64,000 bases of DNA from Deferribacter thermophilus (lineage in GTDB: Bacteria > Chrysiogenota > Deferribacteres > Deferribacterales > Deferribacteraceae). The position numbers and the translations under genes were made by a program. Numbering within the stretch: the first letter of the stretch is position 1; every line of letters starts with the position of its first letter. The stretch lies in contig NZ_JAPNXM010000006.1 of NCBI RefSeq assembly GCF_049472675.1, positions 87,280 to 151,279 on the forward strand, in the 5' to 3' direction. Shown in pieces: positions 50,221 to 59,937 of this stretch. The notes under the pieces are model-generated. The model worked only from the letters and a program-made list of their open reading frames with translations, did no database searches and was not told the DNA's origin.

Positions 50221-50763
50221 CTAAACTTCGAAATCTTTTTCAATAATATATAGACAAGCCATTTTTAGAGGATCAGTTAAGACATGATATTTATCATTTT
50301 CATCATCTTTTAAAATGGAAGCTATTTGTTGTAATGATACACCTGTTATTTCAGATAATTTAGCTATTCCAACACCTTTTGTTCTTAATTCATCGATTAA
50401 TGTTTTTAGTTTTGTAGTTTTTAAGTAAAAAGATAACTCATCTAAATTTCTAATTTGTTCTCTATCTATTTTTTCATCAGTAGCAAAAACCCAAGGTGTA
50501 TAAATATATGTTAATCCTAAAGCAGCTGCATGTTTACAAAACATCTCTTTAGATGTTTTACACTCACATGAATATTCTAATGGATCAGAATCTATTTTTA
50601 GAGAAACATTATAAATTCCATGATTACCTTTAATTTTTCCAAAAATTATATTTTCCTTTATTTTGCAATCAAAGAATTTCCCCACATAATTTTCTGCTCT
50701 TTGCAGGTTAATTGGTGAGCAGATATTTCTTAACTGATCTTCAGATAACTTTAATAACTTCAT
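50221..50763 (-). CDS. SWIM zinc-finger protein of unknown function
   Basis: 180 residues. The SWIM motif is YSCECKTSKEMFCKHAAAL, a CxC-x(n)-CxH zinc site often found in proteins that bind DNA or other proteins, such as SWI2/SNF2-linked factors. The C-terminal half (about 105-160) contains TKGVGIAKLSEITGVSL-like text that may be a small helix-turn-helix. The start is ATG 50763, since AGGAGG at 50770-50775 lies five bases above; the ATG at 50778 precedes it. It follows recG by 79 bases. Confidence 0.7.
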   Translation of the reverse strand: MKLLKLSEDQLRNICSPINLQRAENYVGKFFDCKIKENIIFGKIKGNHGIYNVSLKIDSDPLEYSCECKTSKEMFCKHAAALGLTYIYTPWVFATDEKIDREQIRNLDELSFYLKTTKLKTLIDELRTKGVGIAKLSEITGVSLQQIASILKDDENDKYHVLTDPLKMACLYIIEKDFEV

Positions 50764-50842
50764 TGGAAGCCTCCTCATTTTATTATGATCCTCTAATTAA
50801 GTATATTTTAAAATTTGAAGTTCATCAAGGAAGATTTTATCA

Positions 50843-53122
50843 TTAGCCTACATTTAAGTAATCAAATCCTTTTTTCCATTTTTTTAATAATATTTCTTTT
50901 ATAATTTTATTTTTAGGTAGACTTAAAAATGGATCTTCTTTTAAAATTTCTTCTGCATCTTTTCTGGCATTTTTAAGTACCTTTATATCTCTTATAATAT
51001 TAGAAAATCTAAATTCTGGTAATCCTGATTGTTTTGTACCAAAAAAGTCTCCAGGCCCTCTTAACTCTAAATCTATTTCAGAAATTTTAAAACCATTATT
51101 ATATTTTACCATGGCATTAATTCTCTTTTTTCCATCTTCAGAAATTTTATTAGAATATACTAAAAGACAATATGATTGCTTGTCGTTTCTCCCTACCCTC
51201 CCCCTTAATTGGTGTAGCTGTGATAAGCCAAATCTTTCAGCATTTTCAATGACCATAATTGTTGCATCAGGAACATCTATCCCTACTTCAATGACTGTTG
51301 TTGATACTAAAATAGATTTATCTCCATGTTTAAATTCATCCAATACTTTCTTCTTTTCTTCAGACTTCATTTTACCATGTAATAATACCACTTTATCATC
51401 ACCAAAGTAATCTTTAATTTTTTCAAAGCTTATAGTTGCTGCTTTAAGATCAACTTTATCACTTTCATCAATTAAAGGATATATAAAGTATGCTTTATTC
51501 CCTTTTAAAATTTCTTTTTTGACAAAGTCATACACTTCTAAAATTCTATTTTCAGAATAGGCTTTTGTAATAACTGGTTTTCTCCCTGGGGGCATTTCAT
51601 CAATTATTGAAATATCAAGATCTCCATAAAAAGTAAGAGCAAGTGTCCTGGGTATGGGTGTTGCGCTCATTAGTAAAATATCTGGATTATAACCTTTGTC
51701 TATAAGTATTTTTCTTTGTTCCACACCAAATCTATGTTGTTCATCAATAATTGCTAATCCTAAAGCTTTAAAATTCACATCTTCTTGGATAAGTGCATGA
51801 GTACCAAAAATAAAATCTATTTCACCATTTGCTATTTTGTCTTTTAATATTTCTTTTTCTTTTTTTGGAGTAGAGCCAGTAATCAAACATTTTGTAAAAA
51901 TATCACCAAAGGTTTTTGTAAAATTATTGTAATGTTGCTCTGCTAATACTTCAGTTGGTGCTATAATCGCTACCTGATAATTATTAAAGACTGCAACTAT
52001 ACCTGCAATAAAAGCTACTATTGTTTTACCGCTTCCTACATCTCCTTGTATCAATCTGTTCATTTGTTGTATTTTTTTCATATCATTGAATATTTCAGCT
52101 AATACTTTTTTTTGGCTATTTGTAAGTTCAAAAGGTAGATATCTTTTTAGATTTTTTAATTTATCCAAATCTATATCAAATTTTATCCCTTGAGTTGCTT
52201 TTAATAGTCTTTTATTTGCTAATAAACCGATTTGTAAATAGAAGAGCTCTTCATAGACAAAGCGCTCAAACGCTGGGTGCGTTCGCATACTGATTTTATT
52301 TGCTACTTCAATATTTTCAGGAAAATGTATTAATTTTAAAGCATTTTTGATGTCAGGATAGTTATATTTTAATAGCAAATAATTTGGGATACTTTCTATT
52401 AGATTATCACTAAAATTATAAAATGCATTTTCAACGATTTTATAATATGTCTTATTAGGAATTTTTGATGGAATTGAATAGACTGGAATAATCTGATTTA
52501 ACTCAATTTCTTTCAAAAAAATTGGATGAATAATTGCTGGCAGGTTATTAAACTCCCCCTTTTTCCCATAAAGATAAAAAGTTTTCTTTTCAATAAGTAA
52601 TGGCAAAGGGTAATTTTTATTAAAAGAGTACCACACTCCTAATATAATTGTATTTTTACAATTAAACTTTGCTAATAAAATTTTTTTCCCATATTTTGTA
52701 TGAAATATCTCTTTTTCTAAAAGTGTACCTTTTACTAAAATAAAATCTTTATAATTGCCATAATATTCGTATTTATAAGGGAAATTAAAGAGTATATCTT
52801 CTATTGTTTTTATCCCTGATTTATTAAGGATTTTTTCGATCTTTTCCCCTACGCCATTTAAAAAACTTATTGGTAAATTAAGTGAAATGGGATTTTTGTC
52901 CCCTACATATATTAAATTTAGCTCATATATTATTTCAAAAAGTTTATTATGAGAGATTTCTTTAGAATTTAATACATTTAGTATTTTATTTCTAATAGAT
53001 AAATTAGAGTTACCAATTATTTTTAATAAATTATTTAAATAACTTTTATAATTTTTAACAAATGAATTTGGGTTTTTATAAACAAAACTTATAATTTTTA
53101 AAATTTCGTTTTTATCTGTCAT
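50843..53122 (-). CDS. recG: ATP-dependent DNA helicase RecG
   Basis: 759 residues, at the long end of the RecG range. RecG remodels stalled replication forks and Holliday junctions. The wedge OB-fold domain is near residues 95-200, followed by helicase motifs: GDVGSGKTIVAF (Walker A), APTEVLAEQHYNNF, DEQHRFGVEQR (DExH box), SATPIPRTLALTFYGDLD and QLRGRVGRNDKQSY (motif VI). The first ~85 residues form an unusual N-terminal helical extension. Its start overlaps the cheW stop by one base (TAATG). Confidence 0.93.
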   Translation of the reverse strand: MTDKNEILKIISFVYKNPNSFVKNYKSYLNNLLKIIGNSNLSIRNKILNVLNSKEISHNKLFEIIYELNLIYVGDKNPISLNLPISFLNGVGEKIEKILNKSGIKTIEDILFNFPYKYEYYGNYKDFILVKGTLLEKEIFHTKYGKKILLAKFNCKNTIILGVWYSFNKNYPLPLLIEKKTFYLYGKKGEFNNLPAIIHPIFLKEIELNQIIPVYSIPSKIPNKTYYKIVENAFYNFSDNLIESIPNYLLLKYNYPDIKNALKLIHFPENIEVANKISMRTHPAFERFVYEELFYLQIGLLANKRLLKATQGIKFDIDLDKLKNLKRYLPFELTNSQKKVLAEIFNDMKKIQQMNRLIQGDVGSGKTIVAFIAGIVAVFNNYQVAIIAPTEVLAEQHYNNFTKTFGDIFTKCLITGSTPKKEKEILKDKIANGEIDFIFGTHALIQEDVNFKALGLAIIDEQHRFGVEQRKILIDKGYNPDILLMSATPIPRTLALTFYGDLDISIIDEMPPGRKPVITKAYSENRILEVYDFVKKEILKGNKAYFIYPLIDESDKVDLKAATISFEKIKDYFGDDKVVLLHGKMKSEEKKKVLDEFKHGDKSILVSTTVIEVGIDVPDATIMVIENAERFGLSQLHQLRGRVGRNDKQSYCLLVYSNKISEDGKKRINAMVKYNNGFKISEIDLELRGPGDFFGTKQSGLPEFRFSNIIRDIKVLKNARKDAEEILKEDPFLSLPKNKIIKEILLKKWKKGFDYLNVG

Positions 53123-53571
53123 TAATACATATCTAAATTCTCAGTTTCTTCCTCTGACATTACTTTTTCGATATCTATTATTACAATTAACCCTTTTTCT
53201 GTTTTGGCAACACCAATAACAAAGTTGTCATCGATGTTTGATGAAAAACTTGTAGTGGTATCAATAGAATCATCATCAATTCTCATTACCTCTTCAACTT
53301 CGTCCACAATAAAGCCAATTTTTTTGCCCCGAATATCCACCACCATAATTCTAGTAAATTTATCATACTCTTTTAAATCTAAACCAAACTTTTTCTTTAA
53401 ATCAATGACAGGGATAACCTTACCCCTTAAATTTATAATCCCTTCAATATAATAGTCCGCTTTTGGTATTTTTGTAATTTCCATCATACGGATTATCTCA
53501 TCTACTTTCATAATATCTATAGCGTATTTTTCTTGCTGAAGTTTAAACACAACAAACTGCTTTAAAGCCAT
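53122..53571 (-). CDS. cheW: chemotaxis coupling protein CheW
   Basis: 149 residues, a single CheW domain: FVVFKLQQEKYAIDIMKVDEII, INLRGKVIPVIDLKKKFGL, VDIRGKKIGFIVDEVEEV. CheW links receptors to the CheA kinase. ATG 53571 is preferred, with AGGTGG upstream; an in-frame ATG at 53583 would add MRWF. It is an orphan: no cheA or receptor gene is near, so it must act with proteins encoded elsewhere. Confidence 0.9.
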   Translation of the reverse strand: MALKQFVVFKLQQEKYAIDIMKVDEIIRMMEITKIPKADYYIEGIINLRGKVIPVIDLKKKFGLDLKEYDKFTRIMVVDIRGKKIGFIVDEVEEVMRIDDDSIDTTTSFSSNIDDNFVIGVAKTEKGLIVIIDIEKVMSEEETENLDMY

Positions 53572-53625
53572 AAACCACCTCAATTTATGTTTTAAATCAA
53601 TGATAGCAAAAAATAGTTTAAAGAC

Positions 53626-53658
53626 AAGAGAAATTAGGGGAAATCCCTAATTTCTCTT
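53626..53658. terminator. 14-bp-stem hairpin below cimA
   Basis: Arms AAGAGAAATTAGGG (53626-53639) and CCCTAATTTCTCTT (53645-53658) with a five-base loop. The right arm overlaps the cimA stop codon. On the minus strand it is followed by GTCTTTAAAC, a weak T tract, so it works best as a partial terminator or mRNA stabiliser between cimA and cheW. Confidence 0.6.
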
Positions 53659-55234
53659 ACTTGTAGGCATCTTTGAAAAGTTTGTATTCAATAGAATCTA
53701 CTAAGGCTTGATAACTTGCATCAATAATATTGTGAGCTACTCCAACAGTACCCCATGTGTCTTTATCATCTTTAGATTCGATTAATACTCTAGTTAATGC
53801 TCTTGTACCTTCTTTACCGGTTAATATTCTAACTTTATAATCCACAAGTTGCATAGTTTTTAAATTTGGATAAAATTTCTCTAAAGCTTTTCTTAAAGCG
53901 TTGTCCAGAGCATTTACAGGACCATTTCCAATTGCAGCAGTATGCTCAATTTCGCCACCCACCCTCAGCATAACAGTTGCTTCTGCAAAAGGTGGCTCCA
54001 AAGCACTCCTTTTTTCATCTATTACCCTAAAACTAAGAAGGTCAAAGAATTTTTGAAAATTACCAATAGATTTTCTAACAAGTAGTTCAAATGATGCTTC
54101 AGCACCTTCAAACTGAAAACCTTTATTTTCAAGCTCTTTTAATTGTTGTAAAAGGTTAGACAATTTTTCATCATTAGGATCTATTTCTATACCAAAATCT
54201 TTGGCTTTGTAAATCAAATTACTTTTTCCACTTAAATCAGATAGAAGAACTCTTTGTTTATTACCAACAAGTTCTGGGTCTATATGTTCATAAGTCCTTG
54301 AATTTTTCAATATTGCACTAACATGAACACCACCTTTGTGTGCAAATGCTGATCTTCCTACATAAGGCTGATGTATATTATGTTTTAGATTACCAAGTTC
54401 ATTTACAAAACGAGAAACTTCTTTTAGTTTTCTCAATTGTTCAGGTGTTACACATTTATAACCATATTTAAGTTGCAAGTTAGGTATTATTGAGCATAAA
54501 TTTGCATTACCACATCTTTCACCATATCCATTTATTGTTCCTTGAACATGAATAATCCCATGTTTTACTGCCAAACAGGAATTAGCAACAGCACATTCAC
54601 TATCATTATGACAATGAATTCCAAGTGGATATTCACCTATTTCTTTTTTAACTTCTTCAATGATTTCTACTAATTCGTCTGGCATTGTGCCACCATTTGT
54701 ATCACACAAAACTAAACAATCTGCTCCAGCTTCTTTTGCAGCAATGAGCGTTTTTAGTGCATATTCTTTATTTGCTTTATAACCATCGAAAAAGTGCTCT
54801 GCATCATAGAACACATTATCAACCCTTTTCTTTAGGTATTGAATTGAATCGTAGATAATTTCTAAATTTTGTTCTAAAGTTATTTTTAAAGCTTCAGTAA
54901 CATGTAAATCCCATGTTTTTCCAAAAATCGTAATATTTGGCACCCCTGCTTTTAAAAGGGCTTGGAATATCTCATCATTATCACAGGATTTTTTAGCTCT
55001 TCTGGTACTACCGAAAGCAGCAATATGCTTCAACGGAACTTTAGATTTTTTTATAGCGTCGAAAAATTCTATATCTCTTGGGTTAGATCCAGGCCATCCA
55101 CCTTCTATGTAATGTATACCAAAATCTACAAGTTTCTCAGCAATCCTAACTTTATCAGCAACAGTAAAGTTTACATCTTCTGCTTGTGTCCCATCTCTTA
55201 ATGTTGTGTCATAAAGTATTATCTCACGAGACAT
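53657..55234 (-). CDS. cimA: (R)-citramalate synthase (LeuA-family)
   Basis: 525 residues of the LeuA/CimA family. DTTLRDGTQAEDVNF is the metal/substrate-binding start, followed by YIEGGWPGSNPRD, the HCHNDSECAVANS metal site and the C-terminal regulatory LeuA dimer domain. The GGWPGSNPRD form is characteristic of the citramalate synthase class that condenses pyruvate with acetyl-CoA, an isoleucine route bypassing threonine. ATG 55234 is preferred, since GGAGGGAG lies just above; it overlaps lysC by 11 bases. Confidence 0.9.
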   Translation of the reverse strand: MSREIILYDTTLRDGTQAEDVNFTVADKVRIAEKLVDFGIHYIEGGWPGSNPRDIEFFDAIKKSKVPLKHIAAFGSTRRAKKSCDNDEIFQALLKAGVPNITIFGKTWDLHVTEALKITLEQNLEIIYDSIQYLKKRVDNVFYDAEHFFDGYKANKEYALKTLIAAKEAGADCLVLCDTNGGTMPDELVEIIEEVKKEIGEYPLGIHCHNDSECAVANSCLAVKHGIIHVQGTINGYGERCGNANLCSIIPNLQLKYGYKCVTPEQLRKLKEVSRFVNELGNLKHNIHQPYVGRSAFAHKGGVHVSAILKNSRTYEHIDPELVGNKQRVLLSDLSGKSNLIYKAKDFGIEIDPNDEKLSNLLQQLKELENKGFQFEGAEASFELLVRKSIGNFQKFFDLLSFRVIDEKRSALEPPFAEATVMLRVGGEIEHTAAIGNGPVNALDNALRKALEKFYPNLKTMQLVDYKVRILTGKEGTRALTRVLIESKDDKDTWGTVGVAHNIIDASYQALVDSIEYKLFKDAYK

Positions 55235-56453
55235 GGTCTCCCTCCTCAACAAACCTTTCATGAAGAACTCTTACTGCTAACTCTGAAAATTTTTCATCTA
55301 TTACGCATGATATTTTTATTTCACTTGTAGAAATCATCTGAATATTTATATTGTTTTCAGCTAAAGTTTTAAACATTGCTGCAGCAACACCAGCATGACT
55401 CTTCATCCCTACCCCTACAATAGAAACTTTAGCAATATTTTCATCAGATAATACATTTGATGCACCTATATTTTTTGCTATTATTTTACATGCATCAAAG
55501 GCTCTCAAAATATCTGTTTGAGCTACTGTAAAAGATATATCAGTTTTTCCAGCTGTACTTACATTTTGAACAATCATATCCACATTTATATTCTGTTTTG
55601 CAAGCTCCTCGAAAATTTCAGCTGCAATACCTGGTCTATCTGGAACTTCTGTAATTGTAATTTTAGCCTGATTTTTATCACTTGTTACTCCAGAAACTAT
55701 TACTTTTTCCATATCTTTATCCTCCTTAGTTACTAGTGTTCCTGGTTTTTCTTCTAATGAAGATAAAACTAAAATATCAACACCATATTTCATACCAAAT
55801 TCTACACTTCTTGATTGTAAAACTTTTGCCCCTAAAGAAGCCAACTCAAGCATCTCTTCATAAGAAATTTTATCGAGTTTTTTTGCTTTTTTAACAATAC
55901 GAGGATCTGCTGTGTATACTCCATCAACATCTGTATAGATTTCACAAACCTTTGCTTTCATTGCTGCAGCTATGGCTACTGCAGTAGTATCTGAACCACC
56001 TCTACCTAAAGTAGTAATGTCACCTGTTTCAGGAAAAATCCCTTGAAAACCAGCTACAACACAAATCTTCCCTTTTGCTAGCTCTTTTCTTAATCTTTCA
56101 CCAGTTATTTCCACAATTCTCGCCTTAGAATGAGCTCCATCAGTTATCATCCCTATCTGTGGGCCAGTTAAAGAGATTGCATCATATCCCATCGATTTTA
56201 GAGCTTGAGCCAAAAGCCCGATACTAACTTGCTCACCTGTTGAGACAACCATGTCATATTCTCTAGGATCATACTTTGGATCTATTTCTTTTAATAAATT
56301 TATAAGTCTATCTGTTTCTCCTGCCATAGCAGAAACAGTAACTATCACATCATGCCCTTCATCTTTCTTTTTAGCAACTCTTTTTGCTACATTTTTTATG
56401 CGCTCAATAGTTCCAACGCTGGTACCGCCAAACTTCATGACAATTAAACTCAT
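55224..56453 (-). CDS. lysC: aspartate kinase
   Basis: 409 residues: amino-acid-kinase domain with the start VMKFGGTSVG, then FQGIFPETGDITTLGRGGSDTTAVAIAAAM and YTDVDGVYTADPRIV, and two C-terminal ACT domains (PGIAAEIFEELAKQNINVD; AAMFKTLAENNINIQMI) for feedback by lysine/threonine. It makes aspartyl phosphate for lysine, threonine and methionine. It overlaps the preceding phosphoglycerate-mutase-like gene by four bases and the cimA start by 11, indicating coupled translation within the hom-apgM-lysC-cimA unit. Confidence 0.95.
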   Translation of the reverse strand: MSLIVMKFGGTSVGTIERIKNVAKRVAKKKDEGHDVIVTVSAMAGETDRLINLLKEIDPKYDPREYDMVVSTGEQVSIGLLAQALKSMGYDAISLTGPQIGMITDGAHSKARIVEITGERLRKELAKGKICVVAGFQGIFPETGDITTLGRGGSDTTAVAIAAAMKAKVCEIYTDVDGVYTADPRIVKKAKKLDKISYEEMLELASLGAKVLQSRSVEFGMKYGVDILVLSSLEEKPGTLVTKEDKDMEKVIVSGVTSDKNQAKITITEVPDRPGIAAEIFEELAKQNINVDMIVQNVSTAGKTDISFTVAQTDILRAFDACKIIAKNIGASNVLSDENIAKVSIVGVGMKSHAGVAAAMFKTLAENNINIQMISTSEIKISCVIDEKFSELAVRVLHERFVEEGDHVS

Positions 56454-57610
56454 TTATACCTCCTAATGAAAAAATCTGCTATTTTGTAACCGTCATTAAA
56501 CACAAATGATGGATTTATAAATTCGTTATAAAAAGTGTTTTTATCCGGTTCTATATCGGAGCCCCAAATAATTGCAGGAACAGGCTCTGCAACATGTGTT
56601 CTCAATTTAACTGGTGTTGGATGATCAGGAGCAATTAATAATCTATATTCTTTATACTCCCTTAAACCTTCAATAATAACGGGAAGCATCAAATTATTTA
56701 TATTCTCTACGGCTTTTACCTTTTCTTCAATACTACCCATATGACCTGCTTCATCAGGTGCTTCAACATGTATATAAACATAATCAACCTCTTTTAAGGC
56801 TTCAACAGCATATTTTGCTTTACCCTTAAAATTAGTATCTATAAACCCTGTGGCACCTGGAACATCAATAATTTTCATGTTGGCAAGTTTACCTATCCCC
56901 CTTACAAGGTCTACAGCAGCAATCACTGCACCATTTAACCCAAATTTTTCATGAAACGGGGTTAATGTAGGTTTTTTCCCTTCACCCCACAACCATATAG
57001 AGTTTGCTTTACCAAATTTATCAGATAATAGGCCCCATGATTTTTTTATTAATTCAACTAAAAATTGTGAATTTTCACCAACTGGTAAATATCTATCTAT
57101 TTTTTTACCCATTATATCATGAGGAGGAGTTGTCTTTACATCAAATTCTTTATTTCTAACAACCATTATATTTCTATAACCAACTCCAGAATAAAATTCT
57201 ACTCCATATTCTTTTAAATTATCATTTAAATAGCTAATTGCTTGTTTAGCCGTATCATTATCTATATGGTAAGCACTAAAATCTTCCATTGTTTCATAAT
57301 TTTTATCCAAACTAACAAGGTTGCATCTAAATGCATAATCTTTTTCATTTAGCTGAATACCAATGCTTGCAGCTTCGATAGGGCTTCTTCCTGTATAAAC
57401 TTCTTTAGGGTTATAACCAAAAATGGATAAGTTACAAATATCGCTGCCAGGATACCACCCTTTTGGAGTAGTATGAATAAGGCCACAAATACCTTCTTTT
57501 GCTAATTTATTAAAGTTATCTACATTGGCATATTCTAATATAGTTTTGTTTCCAAGTTGCTCAATTTTATGATCACTCATACCATCGCATAATAAAACTA
57601 CATATTTCAT
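56450..57610 (-). CDS. apgM: ApgM-type phosphoglycerate mutase-like protein, probable homoserine kinase
   Basis: 386 residues of the alkaline-phosphatase superfamily. Family marks are VVLLCDGMSDHKI, the nucleophile Ser region PGSDICNLSIFGYNP, GRSPIEAASIG, and late metal sites HVEAPDEAGHMG and IAPDHPTPVKLRTH. The sequence resembles both archaeal-type phosphoglycerate mutase and the 'proposed homoserine kinase' subfamily. It lies between hom and lysC, with a TGATG overlap on the hom side (stop 57610-57612) and a four-base overlap on the other, in a threonine pathway with no ThrB seen. Start ATG 57610. Confidence 0.85.
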   Translation of the reverse strand: MKYVVLLCDGMSDHKIEQLGNKTILEYANVDNFNKLAKEGICGLIHTTPKGWYPGSDICNLSIFGYNPKEVYTGRSPIEAASIGIQLNEKDYAFRCNLVSLDKNYETMEDFSAYHIDNDTAKQAISYLNDNLKEYGVEFYSGVGYRNIMVVRNKEFDVKTTPPHDIMGKKIDRYLPVGENSQFLVELIKKSWGLLSDKFGKANSIWLWGEGKKPTLTPFHEKFGLNGAVIAAVDLVRGIGKLANMKIIDVPGATGFIDTNFKGKAKYAVEALKEVDYVYIHVEAPDEAGHMGSIEEKVKAVENINNLMLPVIIEGLREYKEYRLLIAPDHPTPVKLRTHVAEPVPAIIWGSDIEPDKNTFYNEFINPSFVFNDGYKIADFFIRRYK

Positions 57611-58923
57611 CACTTCTTACCTTCTACTCTAATAACAACGGTTTTTTCTTTTACTACATCAAGTTGATCTATCTCTTCTACTGCATTTGCAACATTTCTA
57701 CCAAGTGTTTCATGAGTCATAAATACCAATGGTACAACATCACCAGGTGAACTTTCCCCAGGTTGTATAGCAGAGCTTATACTAATATCATATTTACCTA
57801 ATATTCCAGCAATTTTAGAAAGTACACCAGGTTTATCCACTGCATTAAATCTTAAGTAAAATGAAGATCTAATTTCATTTATATCCCTTATAGGATAGTA
57901 TTGTGTGTATTTATCAGAAAACCCTAAAGTAGGTATTATTTTTTTACATCCCGCAGAAATTTTCCTTGCAATATCAATAATATCTCCTGCTACTGCACTC
58001 CCTGTTGGTTTTGCACCAGCTCCTCTACCATAATGAATAGTTCTATCAACTTTATCAGAAACAATATAAATTGCATTGAATACATCAACGACCTTTGATA
58101 GTATATATCTTTCAGGAATCATTGTAGGATGAACCCTAACTTCAATATCATTTTCATGTTTTTTAGCAATGGCAAGTAATTTTATTTTACAACCTAACCT
58201 ATTGGCAAAATCTATATCTACCTGTTTAATTTTAGAAATACCTTCAACAAAAACTTTATCAAAAGGGATAATGGTATTAAAAGCAAGTGTAGCTAATATT
58301 GCAATTTTATGTGCTGTATCTATCCCTTCAACATCGAATGTAGGGTCTGCTTCGGCATACCCTAATTTTTGAGCTTCTTTTAAAACTTCGTCAAATTCCT
58401 TTTTCTCTTTCTCCATTTTACTTAAAATATAATTTGCAGTACCATTGATGATACCATAAATTTCTTTAATATTATTTGCTGCCAAATCTTCTTTAATTAC
58501 TCTTATAATAGGGATACCACCACCAACACTTCCTTCAAAACCTAAATAAACATCATTTTCATCAGATAGTTTAAAAATATCTAAACCATCTACGGCTAAT
58601 AGTGCTTTATTTGCTGTTACTACATGTTTTTTATTTTTTAATGCTTCCATTATAAATGTTTTAGCTGGCTCGTATCCACCAATAAGCTCTACTACAATAT
58701 CAATATTTTCATCATTGATAATTTCGTAAGCATCTTTTGTTTTAACTGGTATTTGTTCTAAATACTTATCTTTGATCTGATCGATTCTTAAATCTGCTAT
58801 TTTAGTTACATTGATTTCTATTCCAGTTTTTCTTTTTATTAAGTCTTTGTTATCAAGCAAAACTTCAACTGTTCCACTTCCAACAGTTCCATAGCCAATT
58901 ATCCCTACATTTACTGAATGCAT
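57610..58923 (-). CDS. hom: homoserine dehydrogenase
   Basis: 437 residues: NAD-binding IIGYGTVGSGTVEVL, the catalytic domain with NGTANYILSKMEKE, LGYAEADPTFDVEGID and the conserved RGAGAKPTGSAVAGDI, and a C-terminal ACT domain (DKPGVLSKIAGILGKYDISIS) for threonine feedback. It reduces aspartate semialdehyde to homoserine. First gene of the hom-apgM-lysC-cimA unit. A GGAGG site precedes the ATG. Confidence 0.95.
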   Translation of the reverse strand: MHSVNVGIIGYGTVGSGTVEVLLDNKDLIKRKTGIEINVTKIADLRIDQIKDKYLEQIPVKTKDAYEIINDENIDIVVELIGGYEPAKTFIMEALKNKKHVVTANKALLAVDGLDIFKLSDENDVYLGFEGSVGGGIPIIRVIKEDLAANNIKEIYGIINGTANYILSKMEKEKKEFDEVLKEAQKLGYAEADPTFDVEGIDTAHKIAILATLAFNTIIPFDKVFVEGISKIKQVDIDFANRLGCKIKLLAIAKKHENDIEVRVHPTMIPERYILSKVVDVFNAIYIVSDKVDRTIHYGRGAGAKPTGSAVAGDIIDIARKISAGCKKIIPTLGFSDKYTQYYPIRDINEIRSSFYLRFNAVDKPGVLSKIAGILGKYDISISSAIQPGESSPGDVVPLVFMTHETLGRNVANAVEEIDQLDVVKEKTVVIRVEGKK

Positions 58924-59025
58924 ATAGTCATTTTACCTCCAAAAATTTTGTGGATAATACTACCAAGACTAAACAAAGTCAAGTAGTGCTTAATTGAAAT
59001 AATAAATTTTATCATGTAATTATTA

Positions 59026-59937
59026 TTAAATATCATAAGTTTTAATTATTTCATAAATTAAATTTTCTAAATTGTACAATGAAACATCAACCCAACTTAC
59101 ATTTTCCATGTGTCTAAACCATGTAAATTGTCTTTTTGCAAAATTACGAGTTCTTTTTTTTATTTTATCAACAGTATATTCTAGAGTATATTTTGACTCT
59201 AAAAATTCAATGATTTCTTGATATCCAATGGCTTTCATGGATGGCAAATTTTTGGAATAACCTAATTTCATCAAATGCTTAACTTCATCAATCCAACCTG
59301 CTTCTATCATTTTATCTACTCTTTTATCAATTCTTTCATACAGCTGTGTTCTTTCTCTATAAAACACAAAGACCTTATAGCGATATTTAGGTTTTTTATG
59401 ATATAGCTTGTGTGCAATACTAAATGGAATTTTTAATGTTTCATATACTTCGAGAGCTCTGATTATTCTTACTTGATCATTTTCAGATATTTTTGAAGCA
59501 TAATCAGGATCTATTTTTTTTAGATGATTGTATAAATATTTTAAACCTAGTTTTTTAGCTTTGGTTCTTAAATTGTTTCTTATTTCATCGTTTCTTGGTG
59601 GACCTTCAAATATCCCTTTTTGTAAAGTTTCCACATATAATCCTGTACCGCCCACAATAATAGGAAATTTACCCAATTGAATAATTTTCTCTATTAATTT
59701 TTCGGCATGTTCAAAAAAATCCCCTGCAGAGTATGTTTGATCAGGTGTTAGTATGTCAATTAAATAATGTTTTACCTGTGCTCTCTCTTCAATTGTTGGT
59801 TTAGCAGTGCCAATATCCATATATTTATATACTTGATATGCATCAGCACTAATTATTTCGACATTTAATTTTTTAGATAAATTCAAAATAAAATCTGTTT
59901 TTCCTGAAGCTGTAGGACCAGTAATTATGGGTATCAT
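59026..59937 (-). CDS. miaA: tRNA dimethylallyltransferase
   Basis: 303 residues. MiaA prenylates A37 of tRNAs that read UNN codons. IPIITGPTASGKTDF is the P-loop, SADAYQVYKYMDIGTAKP the substrate-contact block, and RNFAKRQFTWFRHM the C-terminal tRNA-binding motif. It overlaps the mutL stop by four bases, a frequent gene pair in bacteria. It ends 103 bases from hom. Confidence 0.93.
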   Translation of the reverse strand: MIPIITGPTASGKTDFILNLSKKLNVEIISADAYQVYKYMDIGTAKPTIEERAQVKHYLIDILTPDQTYSAGDFFEHAEKLIEKIIQLGKFPIIVGGTGLYVETLQKGIFEGPPRNDEIRNNLRTKAKKLGLKYLYNHLKKIDPDYASKISENDQVRIIRALEVYETLKIPFSIAHKLYHKKPKYRYKVFVFYRERTQLYERIDKRVDKMIEAGWIDEVKHLMKLGYSKNLPSMKAIGYQEIIEFLESKYTLEYTVDKIKKRTRNFAKRQFTWFRHMENVSWVDVSLYNLENLIYEIIKTYDI

